NCBI GenBank assembly: GCA_902729315.2
Contig: LR746267.1
Location: 2,742,886-2,806,885, forward strand
Reading direction: 5' to 3'
DNA length: 64,000 nt
From: Spirodela intermedia
Lineage: Eukaryota > Streptophyta > Magnoliopsida > Alismatales > Araceae
Both the position numbers and the translations under genes were made by a program. The notes under the pieces are model-generated. The model had not been told where the DNA came from. It did no database searches and worked only from the letters and a program-made list of their open reading frames with translations. This document shows, piece by piece, positions 12,201 to 26,392 of the stretch (positions are counted from its first letter, which is position 1; each line of letters begins with the position of its first letter).

Positions 12201-15200
12201 ACCTACTTACAACCCTTTTTAACCAATCTACTAACTGCTTCTATCAATACATCTTTTAACCATCCTGTTAATTATCGCATTGGGTGGCAACAAAGAACGA
12301 AGAGATATGAAACAAATGTTACTTGATGGCTCATTGTCCCTCAGGCAGGAAAGAAGTTGGTAGGCGCTAAGTGGGTATGCAATTTCAAGTACAACGCTGA
12401 TGGGACTGTGTCATTAACTATGTTTAAAAAACTATGACCATCCAGCATGATCCGTTGGCTAGTCCAAAAGTTCACAATATCTTACCCTTTATTGATCGTC
12501 AACATGTCATTCACCTTCGACAACTCTTTCAATTGTCACATCACACAAGTAACTAGTTTTCAAATATATACTTTTGCAAAACTCTCGAACTTTGAAAATG
12601 CTCTTTTGTTCCTTCAATATAGTTATTAATACTCCAAAACTTGCTCCGTAGTATATTTAGGTGTCCTGATCACATTGTTAATTAAAAAAACGAATATCAC
12701 TATTCATTCTATTTGAAAATGTCATCACGTGCTGTTATTTCTTAAATTCTACTTTCAATGAAAGGGTCTCCCCTTCCAGTTAAATATATGAACAAATCGA
12801 GACAAATATCTATTCTATTTTATTCTAGAATGAAAGTTACACAGAGAAAAAAATATCAAAAAGAATAAGAAATTATTTAGTGAATATTGCATACCTGGCG
12901 TGCAAGTCTACGGGCACCAAGCGACTTAGCAACAATTGGCCAAAGATCCTCTCCAATTAAGTCCCATGCTGGATCCTTGAAAGACGTCACTGGAAGAACA
13001 ACCATGTCTCCAAGACATTCCCACCTAAAATCCAGAAGGGTAAGAACGCATGCAGACAACAGACAAGTAGAAACGCACAAAACAGGAAGGTTCTGTTCAC
13101 ACAGGTTTCTAAGAAGAAGGTTTTCATTCCTACATATGTACAAACCTTGTTGGCACCTGGACCATCAGCGCTGGCAGCAGTCCTTTAATGTTCACAAGAG
13201 AACAAACCGCATCCCTCAGAGTCTTTTGAGGACATTTATGGGTTTTCTTGCTGCATGCATTATCATCATTAAGTATCAATGCTCCACAGGCCAAAAGAAT
13301 GTGCAAAGCTTTTGAAGCAGACATCTCATTAATTGGAAAACCTCTTAACATGATTGATTCGAGCGGATGACGACCACCTGAACAATCAAGTCTCTCTGAT
13401 ACTTCAGCTGCGTTCTTGAAGAACGCAAAAGAAACAGGTAGAAGAATATGGAGACCATCTTGGCTTGACACAACCTTCCTATTAAGATCTAGCCACCCGA
13501 ATTTTTTAAGTATGTCTTTCGCAAGTTTGGCATAACTTTTTTCAAGCCTCAGAACTGCAGATTCAAACTGCATATTTTGTTGGTCTGTTAGCACTTGTTC
13601 ACCAAGTGCGTGACTTACATTGTAGATGTCAAAAGTGGTCTCAGCACGCTCACTGACTTGGGACTTTCTCTCATTTGGTATCAACAGAGAATTCCAAAAA
13701 CTAGCAAAAGACTTGAAATTGCCATTTGAATATTCATTGCGTTTAGAAATAGATTCATAGTCAGGCTTACCATGAGAAAGTAATGAACGGAGATTTATTT
13801 TCATTGGCTGATTAAACTTTGCGCCAAATGCATAACAAGATGCACCACCACCTACAATAATGAGGTCATCGCCAAGAATATTTGTTGAACTCCGAACCCA
13901 AAGATCTCTGCTCACAGAATCAACAATGACATATCTCCAAATACAATGTTCCAGGTGAAGCAAAGACACCTCCTCATGATATTGTCTGACAGGACACCCA
14001 CCAATAATGCCAATGTAATTTTCATACATGAACATGGAATGTGAAAACCTTGGAGACGGAGCTTTTCCAGATGTCTTCAGATTCTTCCAACAAGATTCTA
14101 TTACATTAAAAATATAGAAATCACCTAATGCCTTCTGACCATCATAACCTCCGAACATAAACAGCTTAGCATCATTAGCCACCATAGCATGGGAGTGTCG
14201 AGCACATGGCCGTTCTCCTTGGATCTCAATCTCACTCCACTTCATAGTTTCAGAGTCAAGAACATACATGGAGGAATAAATCGTCTCATCACTAAGCCCA
14301 CCAAAAACATATATATGAGAGCCTAAAACTGCTGCTGCATGCCGATGCCTGCAAAATATGCGGTATATAACTTGTAAAAAGAAAAAATAAGGACAAAGTG
14401 CAATGTGATACTCAAAAATTTCTTCAGGACAAATTGATTTCAACAGAAATTTTTTGCCCTTGAACGAGTGAGTATTCTGTGAGAATTAATGCATTGAAGA
14501 ATATTCCATAGACATTAACATGCCAAGGTGTAGGTAACTGATAAAGGTGCACGGATAGGATAGGATAATACATTAATAAAAGCAAGAAAAACAATTATGC
14601 AGTATGAATTATCTGATGATATGCCATTAAATCCTCCAATGAAAGTGTAGTTCAATAATTCCTGAAATATCAAAAACACCTTAACAGACATTCATAAATT
14701 TAGACCAAGCTCAGTTCTGAGATCTATTTATGCATGAAAATAGTCTGAGAGCTGGATTTCCTTGACACTAAAACTTATTAGAAGCGGACGGGCGTATTTC
14801 AAGGTCTAATCAATGGCTGTTGAACATATCACCTTCCAGGAAAGACACTGCCACTGCATGCCATTAACATCCATTTGTTTTCAATCGTGTCCAGGGCCCA
14901 AACGTCATTAAGTATCTGCAAAGGATCCCCTCTCCCTCCAATCACAAAAACATGTTTCCCAACTGTTGAAGATGTATGACCTAAACGAGGAGACGGAGGC
15001 CCTTGTGCACTAACTGATCTTAATAAACCGGAATGAGGATCGAGCATCAAAGTATCATTTCTTCTCGCATGTCGTCCTAGGCCTCCAAACCCACCAAAAA
15101 CAAGAATTTGACCCTCGCCATTCTCATTCAAAGTACATGCTGAATGACCCCAGAGAAAGAGCTTCTCAATTGGTTCGCCAGTGATCGTCATCACCTTAAC

Positions 15201-18200
15201 TGAAACAGAAAGCTCGGGCTCTCTAGAAAACCCTGCTGACAGTTGTATCATTATGATTAAGTAAACAGAGTTGACAATTCAAATATCAGTGTTAAACGAG
15301 GTTGTAGAATAGAGTCTGAATTAAAGATAAAGTATAAAGCAACCTTCAAAGATTCCTCCCCAACAATAATCAGCTGAATGAGCACCCATAACGAATTTAT
15401 CCTTCATAGCCAAAGAAAAGTGGATACAAACTTCTGAATCAAATGTAAAAACCAGAACCACATCCATGATAATGAAAAGAAATTTATATCAGTGTAGGAT
15501 ATCATCTCCTGCCAAAAAAATTTGAGTTGGTAATAAATTAACTGAGAACAGAGGAAAGAAAAATGAATCAACCGGATACATACACAGCATTCAAACCATC
15601 CTCCATGCAAATAAAGACTAGCACGGTCTTGCTTACTACATTTGACTATTAATTTGGATTGGGATTGATTTTTTAAGCCTACTAGTCTGAGTTCCGACTT
15701 TTTTTTTTTCATTTTTTTATGCCTCTTATAAGCATTTGCAGGAGATGTTTGCAGGTTCTACGGATGGATGTTTTCAGTGACTCGCATCCACATGAGCCTT
15801 AAACCATCAGACATGTTAACCGAACACCTCTAAGGGGGGCTTTATTGAAACTGCATTAGTGGGACCTTAAGGCATCCCACTGAGCAAACCTTCAGAAGGG
15901 ACCTTAAGGCATCACACTGAATTCAAGGCAAACTTGATGAACAATGAAATCTATAAAAGAATAAAATGAGTATGAAAAGATGAATAAAGTAAGAAAAACC
16001 ATGAATCTAAAAGAAAATATGTTGGAAGAAGACAATCTGAAAAGGTGATTCATGTTGCAACTGCAGACCACAATCCACAACTGGTACTTCATCAGATCCA
16101 ACAACTCTCAAAGTAGTTTAAAGAAGTTTCGGAAGAAAAAAAGAGGAGAAAAGAGAAGTAAAGAAAGAAAGGGAAAATGGAAAGAATGTAAAGAAAGGCA
16201 AGAGGCCACCATTTTTTTTCTCGCATCAAACCTATTTCGCTTTCCTGTTACCTTTCTCCCTGCACCCTCCTTAGTGAACAATATACTGGAATTTTTTTCC
16301 CCTCCAAAAGCAGTAAAATACCCAATCTTGTGAGAACTAGAAGACCCCAGTGGGATTCTCCAACATGGTCAGATTTCTTTTTTTTTTCACCTTCAAAGGA
16401 AGCATCAGACTCCCCATGAAAATCAGGTAAGTAATGCCAATGAACCGAATTTGCTGATGAAGTTTAGAATTGGCCTTTTCTTCTACGAAGTCAGGAATTC
16501 AAATCGCCCAACAACACAAATAAGGACCCACAAGGAAAAAAAAAAGTCTCAAGCATTCCAAAAGATCGTGCACTACACTAGTTCAGAGATAAAAGTGGCC
16601 GGTGCTCTGGATGTTTGGACCGTGAAACCTTCTATTCTCTCACTGTTTTGGGTTAAATTAGGGGTGACAATTTCTTATTGAATATCCCATCCCACTCAGT
16701 TTCTCTTGACAATCATAGCCTTTCTCTTGGTCTAATGAACGGTTACATCAAAAGTCACTTCTGTTACAAAGCATCAACCTCTCCTAATTTATTACTGCTG
16801 GAAGTTATATCAGATAGAAACCATGTATAATTTGCCTTTCCATGATAGAATGGTTAACCGTTATTCAAAACTTTAGTTTTAAGATGATTGATTGCGATTT
16901 GTCACCATGTCTCAGCATCTAACAACAACACCTAAGTCAGCATAACATTAAAAATAAAGGGAATCGAAAACAGCATAGTGGAATACTAAATTTCGGGCAA
17001 AACCAAAAATCAAGCATTTTTTTCCCTTGCACATAACTCAACTTTGTCATCCCCTGTGTTACATAACTCATGTAACAAAATCATTTAAAGCAAGAAACAA
17101 GAGCAATGCTAATGGAATATATATGCGTGGTTGAACACTTGTCTCACCCTTGTCATCACTATGGTCCACAGCTTCTGGTTCATTTGAAAGTCCTGAGTTC
17201 GTAGATGAACTTCCCAAAGAAGCATTAAGACTTTTATCATTTGACACAAACTCCTGTAGATCAGAGCAGCTTTCAACATCATTCTCCTGTTGTTCAATTT
17301 GGTTAACTTGAGGTTTTGATAAAATACTCTTGTTAACTTTATCAACATTCCCTCTCTTGTTTTTATCAGCACTAATAACAGCAGATGAGGCACTCTGCAT
17401 AAATTTCACATCAGCAAATAATCCAATCATTCAAACAGAGGATATCAAGTATGATACAAATAACTACTAATAAGTACTTCGGACGAATTACTACTAATAA
17501 TAATTACCGCAGATAGTAGAACTAGGTATTTTAAGTCCATCAAAAGCTTATGTTTTGGACGTCTCAAACATGCTCTAGTTAAAAACATCTAAAAAATTAT
17601 GACACAAGATCACCTCAACCATACAGCGACAAAATATTTTCCCAGCAGACTCTTTTTTAATTAAATGGAATAAACTAAAAAAATAAAAACAGTATTTTTG
17701 CAAATAGTTTAATGTATGTACATATCAATATTCTCCAAATAGTTTATAATTATTTTAATTTTCACATATATCAGAAATGATGTCATCTAAGTGCTCTGCT
17801 CTTGTCTCCTAGCCGTGAAGCAGTAGAGCACCACCTAAATCATCTAGGTCCATATTCGTAATTCACAGTCCATGTCTACCTAAGAATGTGAAAGCTTACA
17901 AATTAAATATACATGTACAGTCGAAAAGGTATGAGTTATAATGGCAAACTTCAACATACCTCACATTTGAATGCTTGGTGGAAAGCATCAGTTCTCTTTC
18001 TGTTTTCTTTCATTTTCTCGTTTGCAATCTCAACAAGATGTAGAACATATTCTGGCGACACCATAATCTCACCAATACATCCCAATGGCACCTCGAGCCT
18101 TATAGAGGATCGTATTGCAACCATAATGCGCCTGTGTAAGTTTGTTATGCCTGCAGCCACAATAGTAAATTTGAGCACCAGAATTCAGTCTATGACATGC

Positions 18201-20248
18201 AGAGAAATGAACAATATAAAAATGGGGGGAATTCCTTGGTAAGGTCAAAGTAAACACCAGAAAACCTTGAATCAGAAGTAACATGACTTAGAAACTATAA
18301 AGAATCCACAGGACTGTGACCAAAAAGCCGAATTCATGGCGAAACTTATCCACGAAGAACTCCTAGTCATAGTCTAGCCTAGAAAATGTTACAGTTCATT
18401 GCCTGCCTAACTGTGTATCTGGTCGAAGCACAACAAGGCCACTGCAGCCGACCTATGTTTATGGTACTTTAGTTAGTCCACCTCTAGCTCGTACGCATAC
18501 AATTACTGAATTGGGCCTAAAGACCAAGTTACTTTCTATGAAACGTAACCACTCCAATTGTCCAACTACTCTGGGAAAAATATAGAACTTAGCTACCATA
18601 CATGATGTATTAACCACTCATATGATATCGGAGTGAGACAATAGCAGATGTCATGAAAGGTAATGAATTTAAGTCTGTTGAAAGACACCCTAGGATTGCT
18701 TTGAACCAGACAAGATATATAGATACGTCAAAGATCAACACTAGATCACTGACTGGTTTTCAAAGCAAGTTTGCAACGGATGCTTTCAAAGATGACGTGT
18801 CACTGGAAAAGACAAGAGAGTCACCAGCATTGCCAAAAAGCGATGGTATCATCTCAACTCAGTGAATCGCACCAGAATTTTATAGTTGCGCATCCTGAGC
18901 CCTATCTTAAACTTTTTAATTTTTTTCAGAACCACTGAGAAGAGTCAGAAACATCAGGCTACAGTGAGTAGAAGAAAATCGGGTAATAAGGTTTAGAGGA
19001 CATTGAATTTTTTGTAGCCTTGGATGCACTAGTCCTCTTCACATTAGAGAGTTGGCTATCAATAGAGATCACACTGGCTAATAGTATGCTTGGAAAGGCT
19101 GGTCGAGAGCTTGACAACCAATCCTCGATTTTTAAGACTTTCTCAAGTTTCAACCACTTGCCCCAAACCTCACTCATTTCTCACTGAAAATTCAACGTAG
19201 GATCCTACGTTAAAAGTTGGGTGTTGTAGTAAAAGAATATATATTTTCATAGATCTTATCTATTCATAATCCTAGGTATTTATAGTATCTCAAATCCCCG
19301 AACACTTCCACAGGATCTAGTTGTATGGCTTCTAAACGGCCCCAAAAGAACCGTAACACCACCGAACAAGAAAGCGCACATATTTGTTTCTTGTCATCTC
19401 CGAGGAAAGCTTGTAAAGAGAGGTGGGAAGAGGGCAAAGCGAGTGGGAATATCATATTGTTTCGCAGCCATCACAAACTATTTAGCCATGAAACAAAAAG
19501 AAAATGAGAAAAACCTGTATACATTAACTTGTAGGAAGAGAAAAGGTATCCATACTCTTCTCCAAGGCGTTATCACTCCAAAAAAGAGAAAAAAATGCAA
19601 GGATAAAGTGAATTTATCAAAAGTACCTTCGACAACCAAAATGGAGAGAGAAGAGAGAGCCATGTTGTGCTGCATGGAGAAAAATATGCACTCACCGGAC
19701 TCCCTGAATCCAGAAGCAATTGCAGTCGACACCAGCGACTGGGCCGAAGTAGCGTCTTTACACTCGACAGCCAAAATGAAGGGTTCAAATCGGAATACTA
19801 GGGCACTTCCAGTGCCCCGGCTATCCGCGGCCCCACTGCGAAAGAGGAGGTCCACGACAGCCTCGGGTTCGACGGGATCATGGGACACGAGGAGCCAGCT
19901 CCCCCCACCGGCCTTCTTCTTCTTCTTCTTCTTCTCCTCCTCCTCCGCATTCTCTTTCTTCTCGTTTTTCTCCTGTGAATCATCTTGGGATTTGGACGCG
20001 AAATACTTGTCCCCCTCCTCCTCGGCTACAGAAAGTGTGCCGTTGGCAGAGGCGGGCTGCGCCCGCGGAGGATGGGCGAGAATAGAGATGCGACCAGAGC
20101 ACGAGGAAGTGGTGAAGAAGCAGGGGTGGCTGTTGATGGCATCGAGGAGAGAGACGATAGGGAAGTCCAGCGTGCCCTTGGGAGACTTGTCGGGCTGCGG
20201 CGCGGTCATGGCGACCAGCGCCGTCGCCTTCCTCTTCTCAAACTCCAT
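8401..20248 (-). CDS. tRNA wybutosine-synthesizing protein 2/3/4 (TYW3-kelch-TYW2 fusion)
   Basis: Eleven minus-strand exons: 20248-19696, 18150-17960, 17394-17148, 15232-14833, 14348-13146, 13024-12895, 10046-9811, 9586-9451, 9207-9131, 8710-8604, 8504-8401. All junctions are GT-AG and the frame stays open for 1127 aa. Residues 1-~245 are the TYW3 methyltransferase (TTSSCSGRISI, GSWLLVSHDP, FRFEPFILAVECKD). Residues ~350-640 are kelch repeats (ILVFGGFGG, VFVIGGRGD, IYVFGGLSD, LFMFGGYDGQ), the only part of TYW4 kept in plants. Residues ~820-1127 are TYW2, the 3-amino-3-carboxypropyl transferase, with SAM motif VVVDLFAGIGYF, ACEWNPHA, EGDNR and LGLLPSSEGSW. Together these act on G37 of tRNA-Phe. 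Arabidopsis At4g04670 has the same order at ~995 aa; the extra length comes mainly from a Lys/Glu insert (~85-112) and a longer linker. Uncertain point: the exon 4 acceptor (15233) could lie 3 bases earlier. The carboxymethyltransferase half of TYW4 is absent, as in other plants. Confidence 0.93.
12270..12413 (+). pseudogene. Ty1/copia reverse-transcriptase fragment in TYW intron 6
   Basis: In the 2.85-kb intron 6 of the TYW gene, on the opposite strand, frame 12336-12413 reads VPQAGKKLVGAKWVCNFKY followed by NADGTV. This matches the start of the copia RT domain (LPxGKKxVGxKWVxxxKYNADG). Upstream, 12270-12335 shows further weak copia similarity interrupted by a stop and a frameshift. Nothing recognisable as RT follows 12413. 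The rest of the intron (10047-12269, 12414-12894) contains only short frames without domains. It is a small, old relic. Confidence 0.7.
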
Positions 20249-23200
20249 TTTTGTGTGGGTTTACACTGGGACACAGCGCGGCGGAGTTTTGGGGAGAGCG
20301 CACGCCGCTGATGCTGAAGAGCAGTTAGCTCTTCACGCTTCGGCATATTAGAGCTGTTCTTGACACCTAAATATTATTTTGCAAAAAATATTTTTAAAAT
20401 TTTAATCAATTCGAATAACCTGGGAATTATTAAATAGATACGCCTTCGAACAGACATCTATTTTTTTGGTCAACTCTAAAAAAATGCCCACATATTAGTT
20501 TATTAATTACATTGTTGACTGACATTAGATATTTTTTAAAAAAATAATCAATTAGAATTTTTTAAATTTGATAAATTGGCACACCTTCAGAATAGGAGGC
20601 CTTAGACTCTCAATAATTTTTCATGTATTAGTAGGCATGTTGATTTGAGTGCATTTCCTATTTTTGATCAAGAGTTGATCCCAAAGTAGGCTGTAAAGAA
20701 TGACAATGAGAAATTACCTTCAAAATAATGTTCCTAGGTTTAGTAGTTTTAGGTATTTTCCTCAATCGTCTACACATGTTAGGTTAGGTTGACACAAGCT
20801 GAGTTTTTTCTGGGTAACTTGGGTTGAGTTAGCCTAGGATTGGTCAATCAACTCACTAAGTCATCACACTTAGGAAATAGACTAAATAAAAATAGAGGTA
20901 AATACTTAGATTTATGGTTGTTTCACCTTCCTTCACCTATGCCATCTTAGGAATTCTGCTGTCTATTTTATAAATCTTTCCTAAAAATAAGAGTTCAATT
21001 TTTTTGGATCGATAATTAGCATATGAAGTTTAAATGGTAAAAATCATACAAAAGATAATGAAAGAATAAAATTATTTTATTTATTTATTATATGTGAAAT
21101 GTACATGAATGACATCTTGAACACAAGCATTAAATTAATTAGGCATAAATTTGTGAATAATTAAAAAAAATGATGGCATATGTTCCTAAGATATTTCAAG
21201 GAATTTATTCTCATGTTTCAAATTCTACAATTTTGATGAATCTAATATGCAAAAGTGTTACTTTATTTTACTACTATTTGAAATTCTAGTATTTACGAAA
21301 ATGGCCATTGACTAAAAGGACTAGATGTCTATGATTCAAAATAATTATTTTCAACCCTTCTTGATTGAGATCTATTTTGTTGAATCTGCATTGTTAAACA
21401 ACCAATCATAATTTTTTGAATATTACTGAATATTAAGTGGAAAGGATTTTAAAGTATCATAAGTCAATGAATTGTTAATATTAATAATTAAATATTATTA
21501 TTCAATGTCCCTATTTTATATTTATATATTAATTGAGGTGATTAATTATGAATATAAATCATTATTATATTAAGAGATATATTCTTAGTTCTATTTTAAG
21601 GAGAATTGATTCTAATCAAACACACTTGAATCAATAAGCTAGAGGTCTATATCTCAATAGTTATTGGCTACATGTATTGGTTTTTACTTGAAAGATGAAT
21701 GAACCTTAAATTATTGAAGTCTTAATTGACTAATGTTTTGATGACAATGAAAACATAATATAAATCAATGGTTTGAATTATTTTACTTGCTCATTACATG
21801 TAAAAAATATATTAATATTCTTTTTATAGATAAGCACAAAATTAATTGAGAATGAATTCTGGAAGAATTCAACGTAATTATATAAAATATGTTAATAGTT
21901 CTTCAAATAATATATATGTCTCTGAATTATAGAATTTAGTTGATTTTACTAGAAATTATTACTATGGGAAGTGTTAATATTGATAGAGACTATCATGGAT
22001 GAAAAGTAATCAATAAAATATTAAAATCAATGATAACTGATAAGGTAAAATATGATCATGAAAGTTTACTCAATAAAGTATATGTCAATGATCCAAAATC
22101 AGTACTTCTAATTGTTATTCACATTAAAGTAACCAATTGAATTTGAATCTCATAAGTTGTCAAAGTAAACAATTAGTCATTTTTAAGTTATTATTTTCAT
22201 GATGACAAACACTCATTAGATCAATTAAAAGAGTAAATTATGGTTGATGACCATAATGTTTGATTTACAATTACATGTAGATTTATATACGAGCATGAGT
22301 TAAATGAATATTAAGACATAAGTCAAAGTAACATTGATAATTATTGAAATAAAAAATCAAGGAGTCCATGATCCATTTTTTGAATTATAAAATTTGATGA
22401 ATTTTACTAAGTAGAATTATTATTTTGAATATTGTTGTATAAGTGGTCAATATTTATCTAATCTGTCACACAATTTTTTTTTGAGTATTAAAAAATATAT
22501 TTGGATAATTTTGATTTTTTTATTTTAAAATTTCATAATAATGATGATCATGTCAATTGGTTAGTGTTCTTGATAATATTCATAACTATGTATAAACTAT
22601 GTCCAATAGCTTTCATGGGCATTCAATGTTAGTATCAAACATTCCTGTGGTTGTAGCAACAAATAAATCACTTATTGCTATTTTCAGAATCCTTATTGTT
22701 TTATGTTCCAAAACTGCCTCAACTCCTTATAGTGAATAGGGCTACTTACACCATTGTGTTTTTGTCTTCAGTGGTCTCACTTAGAGGTTTGATACAAGTG
22801 TATATTATTTCATTGTTTAGTCAATTATTTTCCTTTTCAAATGAATCTGTTATTCTTATTCATTAGTTGTGGACAATGTAACCCTGATTTGAAATATATC
22901 TAAATCTACTTGATGTTCTTATTTTATTTTTAAAAACTATTTTCATGTCAATGGTGTATGCTAAGCTAAACTAAAGGATCATATTTTCAGATTGGTATAA
23001 TGAAGAACTTATTTTCTCCTTGCTTTCTTCTCATTGAAATGCTGTTTTGTTTATCTACAACATTATAATCACATCCCTTGAATCCACAATGGATGATGTT
23101 TGTGAGTTTTAAATTTAAAAGTATCAAAATAAACTCTTAAATCCATAAGATTAATTTAGATGATCATTGAACCTATAAGGATTTAAATAATGTATGTTGG

Positions 23201-24338
23201 ATCAATAAGAGTTAATTTTGATGCTCATTGAATCAATAATAATTGTTTTTGATGATCATTGCATTTACAAAGATTATAATATTTATTATTAAATCCACAA
23301 GGGTTGTCTTGATCATTCAAGAATCAAATAGTGTGAGTTGAATCCAAAAAAGTTGATTTAGATGATAATTAGCTTTATAAGGATCAAAATTGCATGTCTT
23401 CAATCAACCGAAATTATTAGAATTCAAAGTTATCAAAACTCTCTTTCAAATTGATAAAAAAATATGTTTATATAATATATAATTAGAGTTAAATTATGGT
23501 GACTTTTTAAATAAGTTGAGAGTCAATTGTATGTCCTAAGAAAGAAAATAAAGATCTGAAAAGAATCATAATAACCTAAGAAGTATGTGTGACAATTATT
23601 AAATTGAGTCACATTTGTTGAATCTACTATTGATGCCCTTAATTTTGACATTTCCAAATAAAAATTTATTTATAAATTATTTATGGAATATTTATCACCC
23701 ATTTATTGAATAGTAAATTGATTTCATGAAGACATATGTTATATGTCTGATGTCTTTATGAAATATTTGAAATGTACATTGATGATGCTTGATGCACACT
23801 TTATTCATTGCAGTAAAATGTGTTATTCACTTTTCTCTAAAATATTCTTCCTAACAATGCACTTTTCTATGAATTAATACAATAATTATAAAGGTATAAA
23901 ATCATTAATACATAAAATATAGTATTATCAATACTTTAATCCTATAACTAATAACAAATTCAATGAATTATATTCTTGAGATGTTTTTCATGATAAATTT
24001 AATGTAGCATCATATAATTCATATATGTATACAAAAATCAGGTGTTAACATATGTGACGAAGTTTCTAAAAAATCAAGTAATGTGAAGTCACACATTAGA
24101 TTTGAACATAAGACCTAAGCCTCAATGAGAAAAATGCTTGAAAAAAATCAAAGTATATGAAGTCATGTATAGGATTCAAACTCAAGACTTAAGCAATAAA
24201 AAGCAATAAGACCTAAGGCAGACTATTGGCAGTAAAGATACTTGAAAATCATGAAAAAAAGAAAGTCATTGGTAGAATTGAAAAGTAGAACCTAAGCCAA
24301 GACACATTAGATAGTTGAACATGAAATATGGAGAAATT
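20249..24338. other. AT-rich intergenic region, no gene seen
   Basis: The first ~100 bases upstream of the TYW start codon are GC-rich and likely its promoter and leader; after about 20345 the DNA turns strongly AT-rich. I find no frame above background and no protein similarity. Degenerate repeats are present at 23113-23430 and 24055-24330. The latter is a loose ~60-90-bp repeat containing AGATTTGAACATAAGACC-like text, and similar text appears at 26424. Confidence 0.6.
23113..23430 (-). repeat. Degenerate ~60-bp tandem repeat, inverted partner of 27840-28510
   Basis: Several loosely conserved units read roughly AAGAGTTGATTTTGATGATC followed by ATTGAATC, beginning near 23113, 23207, 23230, 23290 and 23340. 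The same motif in the opposite orientation recurs at 27840-28510. The two arrays flank the solo LTR at 24339-26392. No coding potential is visible. Confidence 0.5.
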
Positions 24339-26392
24339 TGTTAAAGCTAGATTTTTGTGTTTTTAATTAGTTTTATTATTTTATTTTGTTAACTTGTAGA
24401 ATAAATATAAGATATATTATTAATTTTGAAATTCTAAAGTTAAAATACTTAGCATAATTTTAGATTATTTAAAAATATAAAAGAATAAAATATAAAAATA
24501 TTCTACCTACTAGTAAGTCGTCACTCGACAATTGACCCCCTTAGAGGGGCACTACGATCTACTAGGTAGACCCAGACTAAGGGAGCCACAAGCTCAGCTC
24601 GAGCTGGATCTCTCCACACACATGTGCATCATTCCCCTACCATGTCTTGGTGGCCAACTAGTCGTGGAGCAAGGAGCATCGTACACATGTGTGTGTGGAA
24701 GGGTAGACCATCTTTTTGTCTTCTCTTAAGATAGTCCTATGTATGATTTTATTTCAGGAGAAGGGATCTTTGATAAGCTTTAATTTATATTTGACTCATG
24801 CGTCGAAATATTTTTGATGTGGGACTAAACTTTTTCATATGTCTCAAGGTAGTCATCTGGAATGTGGTGTGATCCATCAATATTCAGCAAGCCACGTCAT
24901 TAGATTAGCCAAATCCTACACTTGACAAACTATCACAATCTTAGAAGCCTTAAGCAATTCATCAGTAATTTGTGAATCTAACACCACTCAACACACACGT
25001 GGCCATAAATGATGATCTGATAGCTAACAATGTGCCATAGTACTAGGAATTTAAGTTTTTGATTGGCAACGGTTCATGGCGGATTGATCTTATGTTGCTG
25101 AGCATGCCACATGACCAAGCACATTTGATCTAGTGGCTCACGGAGCGTCATGATACTCAAAACTTAAGTTCTCGCACATATCACCATTATAGATATAAAG
25201 ATAATAATTGATTATTATCTGATAAAATAGATATTCTCGATTATCTTTCAAATTTTGATGATAGTTATAAATATGATAATCCATTCTTCCCTCTTTTCGT
25301 ACAATCAACACCTTCGACGATTAACAAGCTCGTTCTTTCTTCCCCTGACTATACTCAAAGCCACTAGCAAGTGGTTACCTCTTCCTTTCTCTCCCCAGAC
25401 GATGGTGACAATGTGGTTGACCTCTCCTTTTAGTGGATCTCTCTAATAAGCAGCGTACTGCTTTCATATGATACTTCTGTGACTTTCAACATGATGCGAC
25501 ATGTTAGGACAAAACCAAGCCACCACAATAGTGTCTCCAGCTGCCTAAGAGGTAGACTAAACTTAGGTAATGATTTATTTCCTACTTTCAACATTTACTT
25601 ACCTATTTTTGTCATTTATTTATATTTTATGATAAGTTATTTCTATTTTATGTATGAATGATTTTCATTCTTCTTCTAAATCTTCCAAAACTTATTTGAG
25701 ATTAAGTTAAGATCGTTTTTCAACTTATTTTCTATTGATTTTTATAATCGAATCTTGATGTATTCATGTTCTCATCATTTTACAAATAATATATATTTTT
25801 ATATTTTTGAATGTGAAATCAACGAGATTAAAAGTTGCTTAATGATCCTTGAATCGTTAAAACAATGTGAAGATATTTACCACTAACCTCATGTCATGTG
25901 TGTGAATTCTTGAGCACACATTTGACCGAGAATAATGATCACTGTGAAAATGGGTTGATCATATTTCTCTATTTCTTTATTATCATCTTATTCTCTCCTC
26001 TCTCAATCGACCTCCTTCTCTTTCTCTCTCTCCTTTCTCTCATAAGACTTTTCTTTCTCTCTGATTCACATGAGATTTCTTTTCTTTCTCTTCCTTTTCG
26101 AGAGATTTCTTTTCTCATCTTTCTTGAGAGCTCTCTCTTCTCTCTCTTTTCCTCATTTCTTTTTCCACTTCCCTTCCTTTATTCTTCTCACTCATCCTTC
26201 TATGTTATTATTTTCATTAAATATTAATAAAATATTAAAATCTCTTTATATAAAAACTAAGTTAATTTTTATGACAGATTAATCAATCTCCTTGTCTTCA
26301 ACTTGAGACTTACTTCTATACTAATATTTTATTAAGTTTTAGTTATAAATATTATTAGATAAAGTGGATTTAAACACAACAAGTGCACATCA
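24339..26392 (+). mobile_element. Probable solo LTR of the element C family
   Basis: This 2.05-kb block is the reverse complement, with divergence, of the LTR split between 41311-41858 and 50880-52541. It begins TGTTAAAG and ends CACATCA, giving the TG...CA ends of an LTR. Similarity stops at both ends. Candidate flanking duplications are AAATT and AAATA (four of five match). No primer-binding site follows it and no clear polypurine tract precedes it, so it is best read as a solo LTR. A CT-rich segment at 25985-26200 is the antisense of the GA-rich part of the other copies. The small frames at 25898-26282 are by-products of that tract. Confidence 0.7.

Noticed and set aside
19443-20351. 302-codon plus-strand frame
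   Set aside because: Antisense of TYW exon 1, whose protein has clear TYW3 motifs.
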